Program-made: the position numbers and the translations under genes
The notes under the pieces: generated by a model
Told to the model about the DNA's origin: nothing
The model's database searches: none
The model's input: only the letters and a program-made list of their open reading frames with translations
Shown: one piece after another, positions 9,440 to 17,903 of the stretch
How the letters are laid out: every line of letters begins with the position of its first letter
How positions within the stretch are numbered: the first letter of the stretch is position 1
Source: Streptomyces sp. NBC_01260
GTDB lineage: Bacteria; Actinomycetota; Actinomycetes; Streptomycetales; Streptomycetaceae
DNA length: 64,000 nucleotides
Assembly (NCBI RefSeq): GCF_036226405.1
Contig: NZ_CP108464.1
Coordinates: 7,254,001-7,318,000 of the forward strand
Direction: 5' to 3'

Positions 9440-10026
9440 GTCGGCGCAGGTCCGTGTGGGTGAGGGAGGGAGGTACGCAGGACCGCGTCGAGCTTGCGCC
9501 CGTCGGCGAGGTGCCGGGGGACCCGGTCCGTGCGGGCGTTCTCCGGCCGCGGCGCGTTCTTGCGGTAGCGGCCAGTGAGCAGGCCCGGCCAGCGGGCTCC
9601 ACACCAGAACGCATAGGCCGTAGCGGTGGCAGGCGGGCAGGATCTCCCGCTCGATGCCGCGGTCGAGGATGGAGTAGGTGGGCTGCTCGGTGCGCAGGCG
9701 GTGCCGTCCACGCCGCTGGGGCACCCACTGGGCTTCGACGATTTCCGAGGCCGGCAGGTCGGAGGATCCGATCGCCCGGACCTTCCCGGCCCGTACGAGG
9801 CCGGTGAGCGCGGAGAGGGTCTCCTCGATGTCCGTGTACGGGTCGGGGTGGTGGATCCGGTAGAGGTCGATGTAGTCGGTCCGCAGCCGCTTCGGTGAGC
9901 CCTCGACCGCCTGGACGGCCCAGCGCCGGGAGCTGCCGCCGCGGTTGGGGCCCTCGCCCATCGGTCCGTTGCCAGGCAGTCGGCACTGACTTCGACGCCC
10001 GCCCGTCCCAGCTTCCGCATCCTCAC
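9440..10026 (-). pseudogene. Aldo/keto reductase pseudogene (deletion and frameshifts)
   Basis: The N-terminus reads MRMRKLGRAGVEVSADCLAT, the classic aldo/keto reductase opening. It then jumps directly, in another frame, to MGEGPNRGGSSRRW, which in intact relatives follows about 60 residues later. The intervening part with the catalytic Asp/Tyr is missing. The text then continues LRTDYIDLYRIHHPDP and IEETLSALTGLVRAGKVRAIG, shifts frame again after VLVWSPLAG, and ends soon after LLTGRYRK, far short of the usual ~330 residues. The gene is dead. It lies directly upstream of the winged-helix gene on the same strand. Confidence 0.85.
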
Positions 10027-10138
10027 GGTGTCCCGTTTCCTTCCGCCGCTGTACGTGTTCGGTGCCGGCGGCCGTCCGGGGCGCCGCCCGTGTGGCGGCG
10101 GCCCGGACGGCGCGGGCGTGTCAGGTCGGTCGGTTGGT

Positions 10139-10561
10139 TCAGCCGTTGTACGGAGCGGTGACGTCCAGGACCCAGGTGACGCCGAAGCGGTCGGTGAGCA
10201 TGCCGTACAGCGGCGCCCACTGCGCGGGCTCCAGTGGACTCACGATGGTCGAGCCCTCGGCGAGCTTGCCCCACAGGGCACTGATCTCCTCGGCGTCGTC
10301 TCCACGCACGGAGACGAAGAACGGGTTGTCCCCCTGGTTCCAGGGCAGCTGCGAGGGCACGTCGTAGGCCATGACGTGGAATCCGTTGCCGCCGGCCACC
10401 TCGCCCCACATCACCCAGTCCGCCTCGCTCTCGTTCCGTACGGCGCCCGCGTCCTTGTAGGTGACCGCGACAGTACGTCCGCCGAAGACGGACTGGTAGA
10501 AGTCCAGCGCCTCACGTGCGGTGCCCCGGAAATTCAGGTGGGTGGTGGTCGTGACGGACAT
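10139..10561 (-). CDS. VOC/PhnB-like glyoxalase-fold protein
   Basis: A 140-residue single-domain protein of the vicinal-oxygen-chelate, PhnB-like group. Typical text is THLNFRGTAREALDFYQSVFGG near the start and FGVTWVLDVTAPYNG at the end. Members of this subfamily usually lack a known reaction. The start follows GAGCAGGTC. It is transcribed away from a WYL regulator with a short shared promoter region, and that regulator probably controls it, a pairing often seen in actinobacteria. Confidence 0.85.
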   Translation of the reverse strand: MSVTTTTHLNFRGTAREALDFYQSVFGGRTVAVTYKDAGAVRNESEADWVMWGEVAGGNGFHVMAYDVPSQLPWNQGDNPFFVSVRGDDAEEISALWGKLAEGSTIVSPLEPAQWAPLYGMLTDRFGVTWVLDVTAPYNG

Positions 10562-10681
10562 GACCTGCTCCTTGCCTCGATGTGACACATGTGCGCCGTC
10601 GGCCGTCGATGCCGAGCGGCGGCTGCCGTGACCAGGGGTCATGCCTCCCGAACGGCTCGTATGCCACGATGGCAGAGGTAG

Positions 10682-10698
10682 CGGACAGGTTGTGTCCG
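10682..10698. promoter_or_regulatory. Inverted repeat between VOC gene and WYL regulator
   Basis: CGGACA and TGTCCG form a perfect 6-bp inverted repeat with a 5-base spacer, 24 bases before the regulator start and inside the divergent promoter region. It is a candidate operator for autoregulation by the WYL protein. There is no direct evidence of binding. Confidence 0.45.
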
Positions 10699-10721
10699 GT
10701 ACTCCGGGAAGTAGGGGTGTC

Positions 10722-11723
10722 ATGCATAAAACGTCCGCGCGGCTGCTCGCGCTGCTCTCGCTCCTTCAGACGCCCCGTGACTGGTCCGGCGATGATCTCG
10801 CCGAGCGTCTCGGCATCACCTCGCGCACCGTGCGCCGTGACATCGACCGCCTGCGCGAACTCGACTACCCGATCACGACCGTCAAGGGACCGGCCGGCGG
10901 CTACCGCCTGGAGGCCGGCACTCACCTGCCGCCCATGCTGTTCGACGACGAGCAGGCCGTCGCCCTGGCCGTCGCGCTGCAGACCGCGGCGGCCGGCACC
11001 ACCGTCGCCGAAGACGCTGCCCGCGCGCTGGCCACCCTCAGCCAGGTCATGCCGCCCCGCCTGCGCCACCGCATCGACCTGGTGCACATCACCGCGGTCC
11101 AACCGCCTGCGGCGGCCGGCGACACCCCCCAGGTCGGCGCTCAGGTCCTGATGGCCCTGAGCCGCGCGATTCATGCCTGCGAGGAACTGCGCTTCGACTA
11201 CGCCCAGGGTCCGAGCACCTCGGCCGATGACGCCCGCCGCGTACAACCCCACCACCTGGTCACCTGGCGTCATCGCTGGTACCTGGTGGCCTGGGACCTC
11301 CACTGCGAGGACTGGCGTACCTTCCGCGTCGACCGCATCCGGCCCCGCACACCCACCGGCCCCCGCTTCGCCCCGCGCGACCTCCCCGGCGGCACCGTCT
11401 CCACCTTCGTCACCAGCCGGTTCCGCGGCAACGACGGCACCACCACCGACTGGCCCTGCCGAGGCGAAGTCATCCTCCACCTGCCGGCCGCCGAGGTCGC
11501 GCCCTTCGCCCAGGACGGAGTCGTCGTGGAACTCGGCCCCCACCACTGCCGGCTCATCCTCGGCTCCTGGTCATGGACCGGACTCGCCGCCGCCATCGGC
11601 CGCTTCGACACCGATATCGAGGTCGTCGGCCCGCCCCAACTGGCCACCGCATTCGGGGACCTCGCCGCCCGCTACGCCCACGCCGCCGGCACCCCAGGAC
11701 CAGAGACCGTCCCGGCGCGGTGA
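10722..11723 (+). CDS. YafY/WYL-domain transcriptional regulator (DeoR-like HTH)
   Basis: The 333-residue protein starts at ATG after GTAGGGG. An HTH_11 domain occupies residues ~5-60 (ARLLALLSLLQTP and ITSRTVRRDIDRLREL). It is followed by GPAGGYRLEAG, which bridges to the ligand-sensing WYL domain around RRVQPHHLVTWRHRWYLVAWD. This subfamily usually represses a divergently transcribed small enzyme gene, here the VOC protein. The ligand is unknown. An upstream extension of the frame lacks a ribosome site. Confidence 0.9.
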   Translation: MHKTSARLLALLSLLQTPRDWSGDDLAERLGITSRTVRRDIDRLRELDYPITTVKGPAGGYRLEAGTHLPPMLFDDEQAVALAVALQTAAAGTTVAEDAARALATLSQVMPPRLRHRIDLVHITAVQPPAAAGDTPQVGAQVLMALSRAIHACEELRFDYAQGPSTSADDARRVQPHHLVTWRHRWYLVAWDLHCEDWRTFRVDRIRPRTPTGPRFAPRDLPGGTVSTFVTSRFRGNDGTTTDWPCRGEVILHLPAAEVAPFAQDGVVVELGPHHCRLILGSWSWTGLAAAIGRFDTDIEVVGPPQLATAFGDLAARYAHAAGTPGPETVPAR

Positions 11724-12038
11724 GAACGGAACTCACCACGGCGTTGGCCGGCTCCGTCACGCCGAACGCCGTGGTCTTGCCCGCATCGAGGGCGGCCGCG
11801 CGCAGCTTGGCCATCTCCGCCGTGGACGCACCGGCGACCGACCAGGGCCTTCTCGCGCAGGTCAGCGATCCTGCGCGGCGGTCTCACGGCCGGTACAGAG
11901 AAAGCCTCGGCCGACGGCGCGAGGCGTGGAAGCGAGGCCCAGTGGTCTCGGTCTTGGTGTGGGTCGGATGCGGAGTCCGGCGACCGTGACGGTTGCCGAG
12001 GCGTAGGTGGGTTGAGGCCCGCGAGGACCAGACCGGTC
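11724..12038. other. Degenerate non-coding stretch with unassigned remnant
   Basis: No intact gene is present. On the minus strand two frames together read ADLREKALV and then AGASTAEMAKLRAAALDAGKT, as if a small coding region had been split by a frameshift. I cannot assign it to a family. The stretch leads into the alginate-lyase-like remnant. Confidence 0.35.
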
Positions 12039-12305
12039 GGAGTGGACCTCTGGGCGTACGAAGGACCCCAGGGCCAGAGCCTGTTCAAGGCGATCGGCTA
12101 CCTGCTGCCCGCCGCGACCCGGGAGTCCCCCTGGCCCCATCCGGCGCTGGAGTTCCACCGGTACGCGGCGAGCGACATCGTGCACGCGGCCGCCGACGCG
12201 GACGTCGCCGGGGCCCGAGCGGCCGTCGGACGGCTTCAGGCCCCGCCCTGCGGCGGCCTCTGGGCCCCGCGGCCCGCCGCGGAACAGCTCGACTCGATCG
12301 CCGGC
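12039..12305 (+). pseudogene. Alginate-lyase-like C-terminal remnant
   Basis: About 89 codons read VDLWAYEGPQGQSLFKAIGYL, then PWPHPALEFHR and LWAPRPAAEQL. This resembles the C-terminal end of alginate lyase family proteins, where a W-x-Y residue cluster and a terminal helical segment close the barrel. There is no start codon or N-terminal two-thirds, so it is a truncated remnant. It runs straight into a strong hairpin. The family call rests on remembered pattern similarity only. Confidence 0.45.
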
Positions 12306-12372
12306 CGAGCCGCACCCCTGAACCGCCCGTCGCGCCCGTGGGCCGGACGGTTCAGGGGTGCGGCTCGGCCGG
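12301..12372. terminator. 25-bp perfect hairpin terminator of the MFS gene
   Basis: Positions 12301-12325 and 12348-12372 are perfect 25-base inverted repeats around a 22-base loop. The MFS stop codon at 12352-12354 lies inside one arm, so transcripts from the minus strand would end here. It could also stop read-through from the plus strand. Confidence 0.8.
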
Positions 12373-13584
12373 CGCCGTGCTCGGAACACCGGCGTCCGGG
12401 GAGGCCACGGCCTTGCGGTCGCCCGCGCGCAGCACACCGGCTCCGAGCACCAGCCCGAAGGCCAGCACCGACACCAGGCCGAAGGAGACGATCAGCGAGG
12501 TCGCCTCGGCGAGCGAGCCGATCGCCGACGGGGCGATCAGGCCCGAGGTGTACGTGATCGTCGCGACGCCCGCGATCGCTTGGCTCGGGTTCGGTCCGCT
12601 GCGCCCGGCCGCCGCGAAGGCGAGCGGCACGACCACGGCGATGCCGAGGCCCATCAGGCCGAACCCGCACATCGCCAGTGCCGCGTGGGGTGCGGTGACC
12701 ACCAGCACCCCGCCGACCGTGGCGAGGACGCCGCCGGTCCGTACGGTCCGTACCGCGCCGAAGCGGTCGACGACCCGGTCACCGGCGATCCGGGCCACCG
12801 CCATGGTCAGCGCGAACGCGGTCGTCGACGCGGCCGCCAGACCCGCGGAACTGCCCAGGACGTCCCGCAGGTAGATCGCCGACCAGTCCAGGCTGGCGCC
12901 CTCGGCGAACACCGCGCAGAAGCCCACCGCGCCGATGATCAGGGCCGACTTGGGCGGCAGGGCGAAGCGCGGCGGCGCCTGTGCGTCCGGCTCGCTGCGC
13001 AGATCCAGCACCCGCCGGCAGGCGACCAGGCCGAGTGCGGTGAGAACGAGGGCGGCGATGGTGTGGTGCAGTCGTGCGTCGGCGCCCAGATGCGCGGCCA
13101 CCGTGCCCGCCGCCGAACCGACCAGGGCGCCCACGCTCCACATCCCGTGCAGCCCGGACATGATCGACTTGTTGAGGCGGTTCTCCACCTCGACCCCGAG
13201 CGCGTTCATCGCCACGTCCGACATGCCCGCCGACGCCCCGTACACCAGGAGTGCCCCGCACAGCGTCAGCAGATTGGGGGCCAGGGCGGGCAGGACCAGT
13301 GCCAGGGTCCACAGCATCAGCAGCCCGCGCAGCGCGGTCCGGGCGCCGAAACGGTGGCTGACCGCACCGGCCAGCGGCATCGCGAGCGAGGCGCCGATCG
13401 CCGGGAAGGCCAGGGCTATGCCGAGCTGTCCGGCGCTGACCCCCGCGTGGTCCTGGATCCACGGCACCCGGGTGGCGAAGCTGCCGGTCACCGCCCCGTG
13501 CACGGCGAAGACCGCGGCGACGGCGTACCTGGCGCGCCTCACCTGCTCCGTGCTGAAGACCGTTGCCGTGGAATCCGTCGTCAT
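12352..13584 (-). CDS. Major facilitator superfamily transporter
   Basis: A 410-residue membrane protein with twelve hydrophobic segments. The MFS loop motif appears as GAVSHRFGARTALRG after TM2 and again in the second half as RIAGDRVVDRFGAVRT. It resembles the sugar/drug exporter-like MFS proteins that often sit next to ROK regulators. The start was chosen at MTTDST after AGGGGAGGG, because the open frame upstream overlaps the regulatory region. It is divergent from the ROK gene, with an inverted repeat between them. Confidence 0.88.
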   Translation of the reverse strand: MTTDSTATVFSTEQVRRARYAVAAVFAVHGAVTGSFATRVPWIQDHAGVSAGQLGIALAFPAIGASLAMPLAGAVSHRFGARTALRGLLMLWTLALVLPALAPNLLTLCGALLVYGASAGMSDVAMNALGVEVENRLNKSIMSGLHGMWSVGALVGSAAGTVAAHLGADARLHHTIAALVLTALGLVACRRVLDLRSEPDAQAPPRFALPPKSALIIGAVGFCAVFAEGASLDWSAIYLRDVLGSSAGLAAASTTAFALTMAVARIAGDRVVDRFGAVRTVRTGGVLATVGGVLVVTAPHAALAMCGFGLMGLGIAVVVPLAFAAAGRSGPNPSQAIAGVATITYTSGLIAPSAIGSLAEATSLIVSFGLVSVLAFGLVLGAGVLRAGDRKAVASPDAGVPSTAPAEPHP

Positions 13585-13668
13585 ACCGCCGTGCCCTCCC
13601 CTGGGAACTCTCCGATGCCGCGGTTCCGACGCTCCCCGGCGTCCTTCTCCACGATGCGGGCAGTAAAC

Positions 13669-13689
13669 TATCAGGAACCCTGCCTGATA
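13669..13689. promoter_or_regulatory. Candidate ROK operator in the MFS/ROK intergenic region
   Basis: TATCAGG and CCTGATA form a perfect 7-bp inverted repeat with a 7-base spacer, in an unusually AT-rich patch between the two divergent starts. Its position suits binding by the adjacent ROK-family regulator to control both genes. Confidence 0.6.
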
Positions 13690-13739
13690 AATAGGCCGAG
13701 TCGGCATCGATCGCGGCGGCGGTCTGGAAGGATCCCGGC

Positions 13740-14918
13740 ATGCCCGCATCACCGAGCACCGCCAGGGCCATCAACGACCGGCTCGCCCTGCGGCTCCTCC
13801 AGCAGGACGGTCCGCTGACGGCCACGCAGCTGAAGACCTCGACCGGGCTCTCCCGGCCCACCGTCGCCGACCTGGTCGAACGGCTCCAGGGAGCGGGCCT
13901 GATCCAGGTGGTCGGCGAGGCCGGGGCCGAGCGCCGCGGACCCAACGCCCGGCTCTACGGGATCGTCGCCGACCGAGCCCACCTGGCCGCCCTGGACGTA
14001 CGCACCGACAGCGTCGCCGTGGTCGTCGCCGACCTCCTGGGCGTGACACTGGCCGAGGCCACTCTGCCGATCGGCAGCGAGACCGCCACCGACGACGCCG
14101 TCGAACGGGCCGTGGCCCTGGTGGAACGCACCGCGAAACGGGCGGGCACCGCGCCGCTGCACAGCGTCGGCATCGGCGCCCCCGGCCTGATCGACCCGGT
14201 CACCGGGGAACTCCGCGACACCACCGGACTGCCGGCCTGGCACCGCACCCTGGTCCGGGCGCTCCAGCAGCGGCTGCCCGCGACCGTGCTCGTCGAGAAC
14301 GAGACCAATCTCGCCGCCGTCGCCGAACACCGCGTCGGAGCGGCCCGCGACCACGACACCTTCGTCCTGCTGTGGCTCGGGCACGGCGTCGGGGCGGCCG
14401 TCATGCTGGACGGGAAGCTGCGCCGCGGAGCCTCCGGCGGCGCGGGCGAGATCGGCTTCCTGCCGGTCCCCGGCACCAGGGGCATCCCCTCGGCCGTCAA
14501 CTGCGACGGCGGTTTTCACTCCCTGGTGGGCTCGGTGTCGCTCTGCGAACTGGCTGCCGCCCACGGCATCGCCGCCCCGGCCGGCGGACAGGAGCCGGGC
14601 GCGGCGGCGGCCGTGCGCTCGGCCCTCGCGGGGACGGGCGACAGCGAGGCGTTCCTCGACACCCTCGCCGACCGGCTGGCCCTGGGCGCGGCAGCCGTCG
14701 TCTCGGTCCTGGACCCGGGGTGTGTGCTGCTGTCGGGCGAGGTCGGCCGTGCGGGCGGGGACGCCCTGGCCGCAAGGGTCGAGGAACGGCTGGCCATGAT
14801 GTCCCCGCTGCGCACCGAGGTCAGGGCCGGTCTGCTCGGCGGCACGGCGGTGCTGCGCGGCGCGCTGCTGGCCGCCCGCGAGGCGGCTCAGGACGCGCTG
14901 TTCACCCCGGCACTCTGA
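13740..14918 (+). CDS. ROK-family transcriptional regulator
   Basis: The 392-residue protein has an N-terminal winged helix (residues ~8-65, ATQLKTSTGLSRPTVADLVERL) and a C-terminal sugar-kinase-like ROK domain. Visible ROK text includes VGIGAPGLIDP, VENETNLAAVAEHRVGAA and GHGVGAAVMLDGKLRRGASGGAGEIG. The usual zinc-binding cysteine/histidine cluster of ROK kinases is only partly visible (NCDGGFHSLVGS). It probably represses the divergent MFS gene in response to a sugar. The start at 13740 follows GGAAGGATCC. Confidence 0.9.
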   Translation: MPASPSTARAINDRLALRLLQQDGPLTATQLKTSTGLSRPTVADLVERLQGAGLIQVVGEAGAERRGPNARLYGIVADRAHLAALDVRTDSVAVVVADLLGVTLAEATLPIGSETATDDAVERAVALVERTAKRAGTAPLHSVGIGAPGLIDPVTGELRDTTGLPAWHRTLVRALQQRLPATVLVENETNLAAVAEHRVGAARDHDTFVLLWLGHGVGAAVMLDGKLRRGASGGAGEIGFLPVPGTRGIPSAVNCDGGFHSLVGSVSLCELAAAHGIAAPAGGQEPGAAAAVRSALAGTGDSEAFLDTLADRLALGAAAVVSVLDPGCVLLSGEVGRAGGDALAARVEERLAMMSPLRTEVRAGLLGGTAVLRGALLAAREAAQDALFTPAL

Positions 14919-15261
14919 CGGAGCGGCGCGGGGTTCCGGGTTGCGGGATTTTGGGGCTCGGGGTTCCGTCCTCAAACGCCGGACGGGCTTGAGAGACGCG
15001 GGCGCGCCGCGGGGTGCGCCGTCCCGGTGGTGGGGTCGGTGCCCCTCCGGGGTGGGGCCGTGCGAGGAGTCCCCGCAGGAAATGGCGTACGGTCCGGGTC
15101 CCGCGTCGCCCTGCGGGGACTCCGCCGCACGCCCCTGACCGGCGGCGCGCGAGAAGTGGCCGAAACAGCCCTTGTCACAGGCTGTCTGTGAGCCACTCCA
15201 CAGCGTTCACTCGCATGGGCCACGGCGAGTCGTGGCACACTGATCGTGTACCAGCAGCAGC
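14919..15261. other. Intergenic region upstream of the FMN riboswitch
   Basis: No gene is seen. Positions ~14968-14993 carry GTCCTCAAACGCCGGACGGG followed by CTTGAG, one copy of the dispersed Streptomyces intergenic hairpin repeat. Positions 15175-15191 hold TCACAG/CTGTGA arms with a 5-base spacer, about 70 bases before the riboswitch. It could be an operator for the rib operon promoter. Confidence 0.5.
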
Positions 15262-15392
15262 GCACTCCGGGGTCGGTGCAATTCCGAACCGGCGGTTATA
15301 GTCCGCGACCCGTCCGCATCCAGCGGCCGGTTGACCAGGTGGGATTCCTGGACCGACGGTTAAAGTCCGGATGGGAGGCAGTGCGCGGCGGG
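15262..15392 (+). promoter_or_regulatory. FMN riboswitch (RFN element)
   Basis: The conserved blocks of the RFN aptamer are in order: GGGGTCGGTGCAATTCCG, ACCGGCGGTTATAGTCCGCGA, GGTTGACCAGGTGGGATTCC, then GACCGACGGTTAAAGTCCGG and ATGGGAGGCAGTG. FMN binding should lower expression of the downstream riboflavin operon. About 150 bases of expression platform separate the aptamer from the ribD start, so control may act on transcription or on the AGGAGG site at ~15533. Confidence 0.95.
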
Positions 15393-15543
15393 CCGTTTCG
15401 CGGGTACGCCGCCGTCGGCGGATGGTTTTCGGGCGACCGGTCCATCCGTTTTGCGGGCATCCGGCGTCCCCGTTCCGCGTTCCGCTTCATCTGTCGTCAT
15501 CGACAGGCCCCGGAGTCCGTGCCCGAAGAGGCAGGAGGACCCG

Positions 15544-16644
15544 GTGGACACCGCAGCCGACATCACCGCAATGCGCCGAGCCATCGCGCTCGCAGCCCGC
15601 GGTCTCGGCTCCACCAGCCCCAACCCGGTCGTCGGATGCGTCGTCCTCGACGCGACGGGCCGGCCGGCCGGCGAGGGCTTCCACCGGCGCGCCGGAGGGC
15701 CGCACGCCGAGATCCACGCCCTGCGCGCGGCAGGCGAGAAGGCCCGCGGCGGCACCGCCTACGTCACCCTCGAACCCTGTAACCACACCGGACGCACCGG
15801 CCCCTGCGCCCAGGCGCTCATCGAGGCCGGGATCGCCCGCGTCGTGTACGCGGTCGGCGACCCGAACCCGCAGGCCACCGGCGGTGCGGACGCCCTGCGC
15901 GCCGCAGGCGTCAAGGCCGAGCAGGGCCTCCTCGCCGAAGACGCCGAGCAGGGCAACACCGCCTGGCTGACCTCGATGCGCCTGGGCCGGCCCCATGTCA
16001 CCTGGAAGTACGCGGCGACCCTGGACGGCCGGAGCGCGGCCGCCGACGCCACCAGCCGCTGGATCACCTCGGCCGAGTCCCGCGCCGACGTCCACCGGCT
16101 GCGCGCCGAGGCGGACGCCGTAGTGGTCGGCTCCGGCACCGCCCGCACCGACGACCCCCACCTCGGGGTCCGGGGCATCGACAGCGCGGTCCAGCCGCTG
16201 CGGGTCGTCGTCGACACCGCCGCCACCGCCGTCCGGCCCGGTGCCCGGGTCCTCGACACCACCGCGCCCACCCTGATCGCGGTCGCCGACGACGCGGACG
16301 TCCGCCACCTCCCCGAAGAGGCCGTCCTGAGGCTGCCGCGCGCCGCGGCCGGTCCCGGACTGGACCTTCCCGCACTGCTCGCCGCCCTCCACGGGCGCGG
16401 CATCCGTTCTGTACTCCTCGAAGGCGGACCGACCCTGGCCGGGGCCTTCGTCGCGGCCGGAGCGGTCGACCGGATCGTCGGCTACCTCGCCCCCGTGCTC
16501 CTCGGCGCGGGCCCCGCGGCCCTCGCCGACGCCGGAATCGCCACCATCACCCAGGCGTTGCGCCTCCATGTGACCGAGGCCGTGCGTATCGGCCCCGATC
16601 TGCGCATCACCGCCGTCCCCGGCCCTGCCCCGAAGGGAAACTGA
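15544..16644 (+). CDS. ribD: Bifunctional riboflavin deaminase/reductase RibD
   Basis: The 366-residue enzyme carries out two early cytoplasmic steps: deamination of diaminohydroxyphosphoribosylaminopyrimidine and reduction of the ribosyl chain. The deaminase domain (residues 1-~145) has the zinc motif HAEIHAL (H54, E56) with Cys79 and Cys88 in TLEPCNHTGRTGPC. The reductase domain follows, with WKYAATLDGRSA and LLEGGPTLAGAF. The GTG start is preceded by AGGAGGACCC. It is the first gene under the FMN riboswitch. Confidence 0.97.
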   Translation: MDTAADITAMRRAIALAARGLGSTSPNPVVGCVVLDATGRPAGEGFHRRAGGPHAEIHALRAAGEKARGGTAYVTLEPCNHTGRTGPCAQALIEAGIARVVYAVGDPNPQATGGADALRAAGVKAEQGLLAEDAEQGNTAWLTSMRLGRPHVTWKYAATLDGRSAAADATSRWITSAESRADVHRLRAEADAVVVGSGTARTDDPHLGVRGIDSAVQPLRVVVDTAATAVRPGARVLDTTAPTLIAVADDADVRHLPEEAVLRLPRAAAGPGLDLPALLAALHGRGIRSVLLEGGPTLAGAFVAAGAVDRIVGYLAPVLLGAGPAALADAGIATITQALRLHVTEAVRIGPDLRITAVPGPAPKGN

Positions 16645-17262
16645 GTGTTCACCGGAATTGTCGAAGAGCTGGGTGAGGTCACCGCTGTCGAGAACCTCGG
16701 CGACGCCTCCCGATTCCGCCTGCGCGGACCCGTGGTCACCGAGGGCGCCAGGCACGGTGACTCGATCGCCGTCAACGGCGTGTGCCTGACCGTCGTCGAC
16801 CACGGCGAGCAGGAGTTCACCGCCGATGTGATGGCCGAGACGCTGAACCGGTCCAGCCTGGGCGCACTGCGGGCCGGCTCCCGGGTCAACCTGGAGCGGC
16901 CCATGGCGGTCGGCGGCCGGCTCGGCGGGCACATCGTGCAGGGGCACGTCGACGGCACGGGCCGCATCGTCGAGCGCAAGGTCTCCGAGAACTGGGAGAT
17001 CGTGAAGGTCTCCCTCCCCGCGGAGCTCACCCGGTACGTGGTGGAGAAGGGGTCGATCACCGTCGACGGCGTGAGCCTGACCGTCGTGGACGCCGGACCC
17101 GACTACTTCACCATCAGCCTCATCCCCACCACCCTCGCCCTGACCACGCTCGGCCACAAGGAGCCCGGCGACCCGGTCAACCTCGAAGTGGACGTCATCG
17201 CGAAGTACGTCGAGCGACTGCTCGGCCACCGCGCGCAGGAGCCCGAGGAGCCGGTGAAGTGA
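16645..17262 (+). CDS. ribE: Riboflavin synthase alpha subunit
   Basis: The 205-residue protein begins VFTGIVEELGEV, the invariant opening of riboflavin synthase. It has two lumazine-binding repeats, each with a G-x-x-I/V-x-V-N/D-G-V-x-L-T pattern (IAVNGVCLTVV and ITVDGVSLTVV). It dismutates two 6,7-dimethyl-8-ribityllumazine molecules to riboflavin. The GTG start directly follows the ribD stop. The symbol ribE (ribC in some species) follows actinobacterial usage. Confidence 0.96.
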   Translation: MFTGIVEELGEVTAVENLGDASRFRLRGPVVTEGARHGDSIAVNGVCLTVVDHGEQEFTADVMAETLNRSSLGALRAGSRVNLERPMAVGGRLGGHIVQGHVDGTGRIVERKVSENWEIVKVSLPAELTRYVVEKGSITVDGVSLTVVDAGPDYFTISLIPTTLALTTLGHKEPGDPVNLEVDVIAKYVERLLGHRAQEPEEPVK

Positions 17263-17903
17263 GCGCCCTTCACTGGCTGAACTCGGAGGCGTTCAGCGTC
17301 TTCGGACAGCACATCATCTGGTCCGACATGCTCGGCAACACGATCGGTCTGATCGCGCTGACCCTGGGCTGGCTCCGCTCGATCTGGACCTGGCCCGCCC
17401 AGCTGCTGTCCGGCGTCGTCCTGGTCGCCGCCAACGTCTCCGTGCACCAGGCGGGCAGCGTGGGCAAGCAGGTCGTCGTCATCGCCGTGGCCGTCTGGGG
17501 CTGGCAGCAGTGGACCCGGGGCAGGCAGCAGGCCCAGGACGGCTCCATCGCCGTACGGTTCGCCACCTGGCGTGAGCGCGGCTGTCTGCTCGGCGGAGCC
17601 GCGGTCGGCACCCTCGCCGTCGGCGGCCTGTTCACCGCCTTCCCCTCGCTCTCCTGGAGCCCGTGGGCGGACGCGTACATATTCGCCGGCACGCTCGTGG
17701 CGATGCTCGCCCAGGCCCGCCGCATGGTCGAGTTCTGGTTCGCCTGGCTCCTCGTCGACCTCGTCGGCGTACCGCTCAACTTCCACAGCGGTCTCGCCTT
17801 CTCCGGTCTCATCTACGTCGTCTACGGCGCCCTCGTCCTGTGGGGCATGCGCGACTGGTGGCTGCGTACGCGGACACCCGCTCTGGAAGGAGCCACGGCA
17901 TGA
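17259..17903 (+). CDS. pnuC: PnuC-family vitamin transporter, probably riboflavin (PnuX-like)
   Basis: A 214-residue membrane protein with about seven hydrophobic segments and the PnuC-family residues WGWQQW and [13 protein letters not shown]. Its start overlaps the ribE stop (GTGA) and its stop overlaps ribBA (ATGA), so it is tightly coupled within the riboswitch-controlled operon. PnuC proteins classically import nicotinamide riboside. Homologues inside actinobacterial rib operons (PnuX of Corynebacterium) transport riboflavin. Position therefore favours riboflavin uptake; sequence alone does not decide. Confidence 0.88.
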   Translation: MSALHWLNSEAFSVFGQHIIWSDMLGNTIGLIALTLGWLRSIWTWPAQLLSGVVLVAANVSVHQAGSVGKQVVVIAVAVWGWQQWTRGRQQAQDGSIAVRFATWRERGCLLGGAAVGTLAVGGLFTAFPSLSWSPWADAYIFAGTLVAMLAQARRMVEFWFAWLLVDLVGVPLNFHSGLAFSGLIYVVYGALVLWGMRDWWLRTRTPALEGATA

